From: Planctomycetia bacterium
GTDB lineage: Bacteria > Planctomycetota > Planctomycetia > Pirellulales > UBA1268
NCBI GenBank assembly: GCA_009919445.1
Contig: RGBY01000108.1
Span: forward strand, 1-7,951
Direction of reading: 5' to 3'
DNA length: 7,951 nt
Every line of letters begins with the position of its first letter. Within the stretch, counting starts at the first letter, position 1. Below, one piece after another: positions 6,968 through 7,951 of the stretch. The notes below the pieces were generated by a model. The model made no database searches, was not told the DNA's origin, and saw only the letters and a program-made list of their open reading frames with translations. The translations under genes were made by a program, and so were the position numbers.

Positions 6968-6972
6968 GGAGG
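6968..6972 (+). promoter_or_regulatory. Shine-Dalgarno GGAGG inside a small palindrome
   Basis: GGAGG lies 11 bases before the GTG at 6984, which is somewhat far. Within three bases it is followed by CCTCC (GGAGG-cc-CCTCC), so it could pair locally, probably as GGAG with CTCC. This would be a possible, unproven, brake on translation. Confidence 0.4.
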
Positions 6973-6983
6973 CCCCTCCTGTC

Positions 6984-7951
6984 GTGAACCCGACTGCTCT
7001 CTCTGAAGGCTCCTTCGCGCCCACGATTGTCGATCTGCTCAGGCAGCGGGCCGCCTATCGCCCGCATGACCGGGCTTTCACCTTTCTTGTCGATGGTGAG
7101 AACGAAGAACTCAACATTACCTATGCCGAACTCGACAGGAAGGCCCGAGCGGTTGGTGCCTGGCTGACTCATGAGGGCATGACAGGTAAGCGGGTGCTGC
7201 TGCTTTACCCTTCCGGCCTCGACTTCATTGCCGCCTTCCTGGGCTGCCTCTACGGCGGCGCGATCGCCGTGCCGGCCTATCCGCCACGCAAGAATCGTTC
7301 GGTGGAACGGATTGAGGCAATTGCAGCCGATGCCGATGCCTCAGTCGCTCTGACAACCCGCGATGTTGTTGACCGATTTGACTCGCTGAAAGCCTCAGCC
7401 CCCAGCCTCGAACATCTAATCTGGCAGGTTGATAGTGAACTCGATGCCAGCTGGGCAGACCGCTGGAACCGGCCTGACATAGATGGCGACACGCTTGCAT
7501 TCCTGCAATACACCAGCGGCTCAACGGGGACACCCAAAGGGGTGATGCTCTCGCATGAGAACCTGTTGCATAACTCGCTGCGGATCATGCAGGCCTTTGA
7601 AATCACCCGCAGCCAATCGGGTGTTTTCTGGCTACCAAGTTTCCATGACATGGGCTTGATCGGGGGCATCCTGGTGCCACTCTACGGTGGGAAGTTCAAC
7701 GTGCTGATGTCGCCTGTTGCCTTCCTGCAGAAGCCCCTGCGGTGGCTTCAGGCAATAGCCAAATACCGAGCAACCATCAGTGGTGGGCCGAACTTCGCCT
7801 ACGAACTCTGCGTCAGGAAAACCACCCCTGAACAGCGGGCTGCTCTCGATCTCTCAAGCTGGTCACTGGCTTTTAACGGGGCTGAGCCGGTGCGGGCTGA
7901 AACCATCCAGGCATTTTCAGAAGCGTTCGCCATCAGTGGCTTCCGCCGTGA
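6984..7951 (+). CDS. Fatty-acyl-AMP ligase (FAAL) / AMP-dependent synthetase, N-terminal part
   Basis: 322 codons are visible before the window edge, with no stop; the family's usual length is about 550-600 for a stand-alone enzyme. The protein belongs to the ANL adenylating superfamily. It carries the P-loop-like core 'LQYTSGSTGTPKGVMLSHENL' (from residue 174), then 'FHDMGLIGGILVPLYGG' (from 220), 'ISGGPNFAYELCVRK' and 'AFNGAEPV'. The N-terminal 'AIAVPAYPPRKNRSVERIEAI' and 'FHDMGL' patterns are typical of FAALs. These make acyl-adenylates and usually pass the acyl chain to an acyl carrier protein instead of CoA. The C-terminal domain and any fused carrier or polyketide modules lie beyond the edge. 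The start is GTG 6984 with GGAGG 11 bases upstream; the frame stays open back to a TGA at 6840, where the only other plausible start is a TTG at 6966. Subfamily is confident, pathway unknown. Confidence 0.88.
   Translation, partial: MNPTALSEGSFAPTIVDLLRQRAAYRPHDRAFTFLVDGENEELNITYAELDRKARAVGAWLTHEGMTGKRVLLLYPSGLDFIAAFLGCLYGGAIAVPAYPPRKNRSVERIEAIAADADASVALTTRDVVDRFDSLKASAPSLEHLIWQVDSELDASWADRWNRPDIDGDTLAFLQYTSGSTGTPKGVMLSHENLLHNSLRIMQAFEITRSQSGVFWLPSFHDMGLIGGILVPLYGGKFNVLMSPVAFLQKPLRWLQAIAKYRATISGGPNFAYELCVRKTTPEQRAALDLSSWSLAFNGAEPVRAETIQAFSEAFAISGFRR

Larger units (their letters stand above)
6592..6983. other. 392-base gap without a gene, upstream of the acyl-AMP ligase
   Basis: No supported gene is present; the short frames on both strands lack recognisable patterns. 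The gap holds a weak 5-bp hairpin just after the small gene (GGCGT 6597-6601 with ACGCC 6607-6611), a TATACT box at 6733-6738 that could be a -10 element, a perfect palindrome at 6844-6856 and the ribosome binding site of the next gene. The length fits a regulatory region or a long leader for the acyl-AMP ligase gene. Confidence 0.6.

Overview
The window looks like part of a chromosome of a planctomycete, probably of the Pirellulales type. That rests on GC-rich DNA, a gene pair coding for a ChlI-like AAA+ ATPase and a von Willebrand A (vWA) protein with the sequence style I associate with that phylum, two small lineage-type proteins, a KsgA beginning close to 'RQTTAYLRNLFEE', and loosely packed genes with weak ribosome binding sites. 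The assignment is inference from sequence style; no rRNA or other marker gene is present. I see no tRNA, rRNA, CRISPR array, transposase or integrase.

Left part (1-2990): the 3' portion of a ChlI-like AAA+ ATPase gene is followed closely on the same strand by a vWA/MIDAS gene. This is the usual ATPase plus vWA-adaptor pair (MoxR or magnesium-chelatase type). A 120-residue two-helix membrane protein gene on the opposite strand overlaps the end of the vWA gene tail to tail by 11 bases.

Middle (2991-4719): a gene-free stretch of about 370 bases carries several hairpins and short imperfect repeats. Next comes a complete enolase gene (eno) on the minus strand, and then a 68-base divergent gap.

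Right part (4720-7951): a single open frame joins the first ~158 residues of riboflavin synthase, lacking its C-terminal end, to an apparently complete KsgA/RsmA 16S rRNA dimethyltransferase. This is the most unusual object in the window. It may be a real gene fusion, a decayed ribE running into ksgA (with ksgA restarting at an internal GTG), or an assembly deletion. After it come a 75-residue conserved-looking small protein and a 392-base gap with a possible promoter and a perfect palindrome. The last gene is the first 322 codons of a fatty-acyl-AMP ligase, cut by the window edge, which hints at a lipid, polyketide or lipopeptide locus beyond the window.

Apart from the ATPase/vWA pair, the genes belong to unrelated pathways (glycolysis, riboflavin, ribosome maturation, acyl activation), so most of the window is ordinary housekeeping chromosome. 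I did not find a clear new defence or mobile system.
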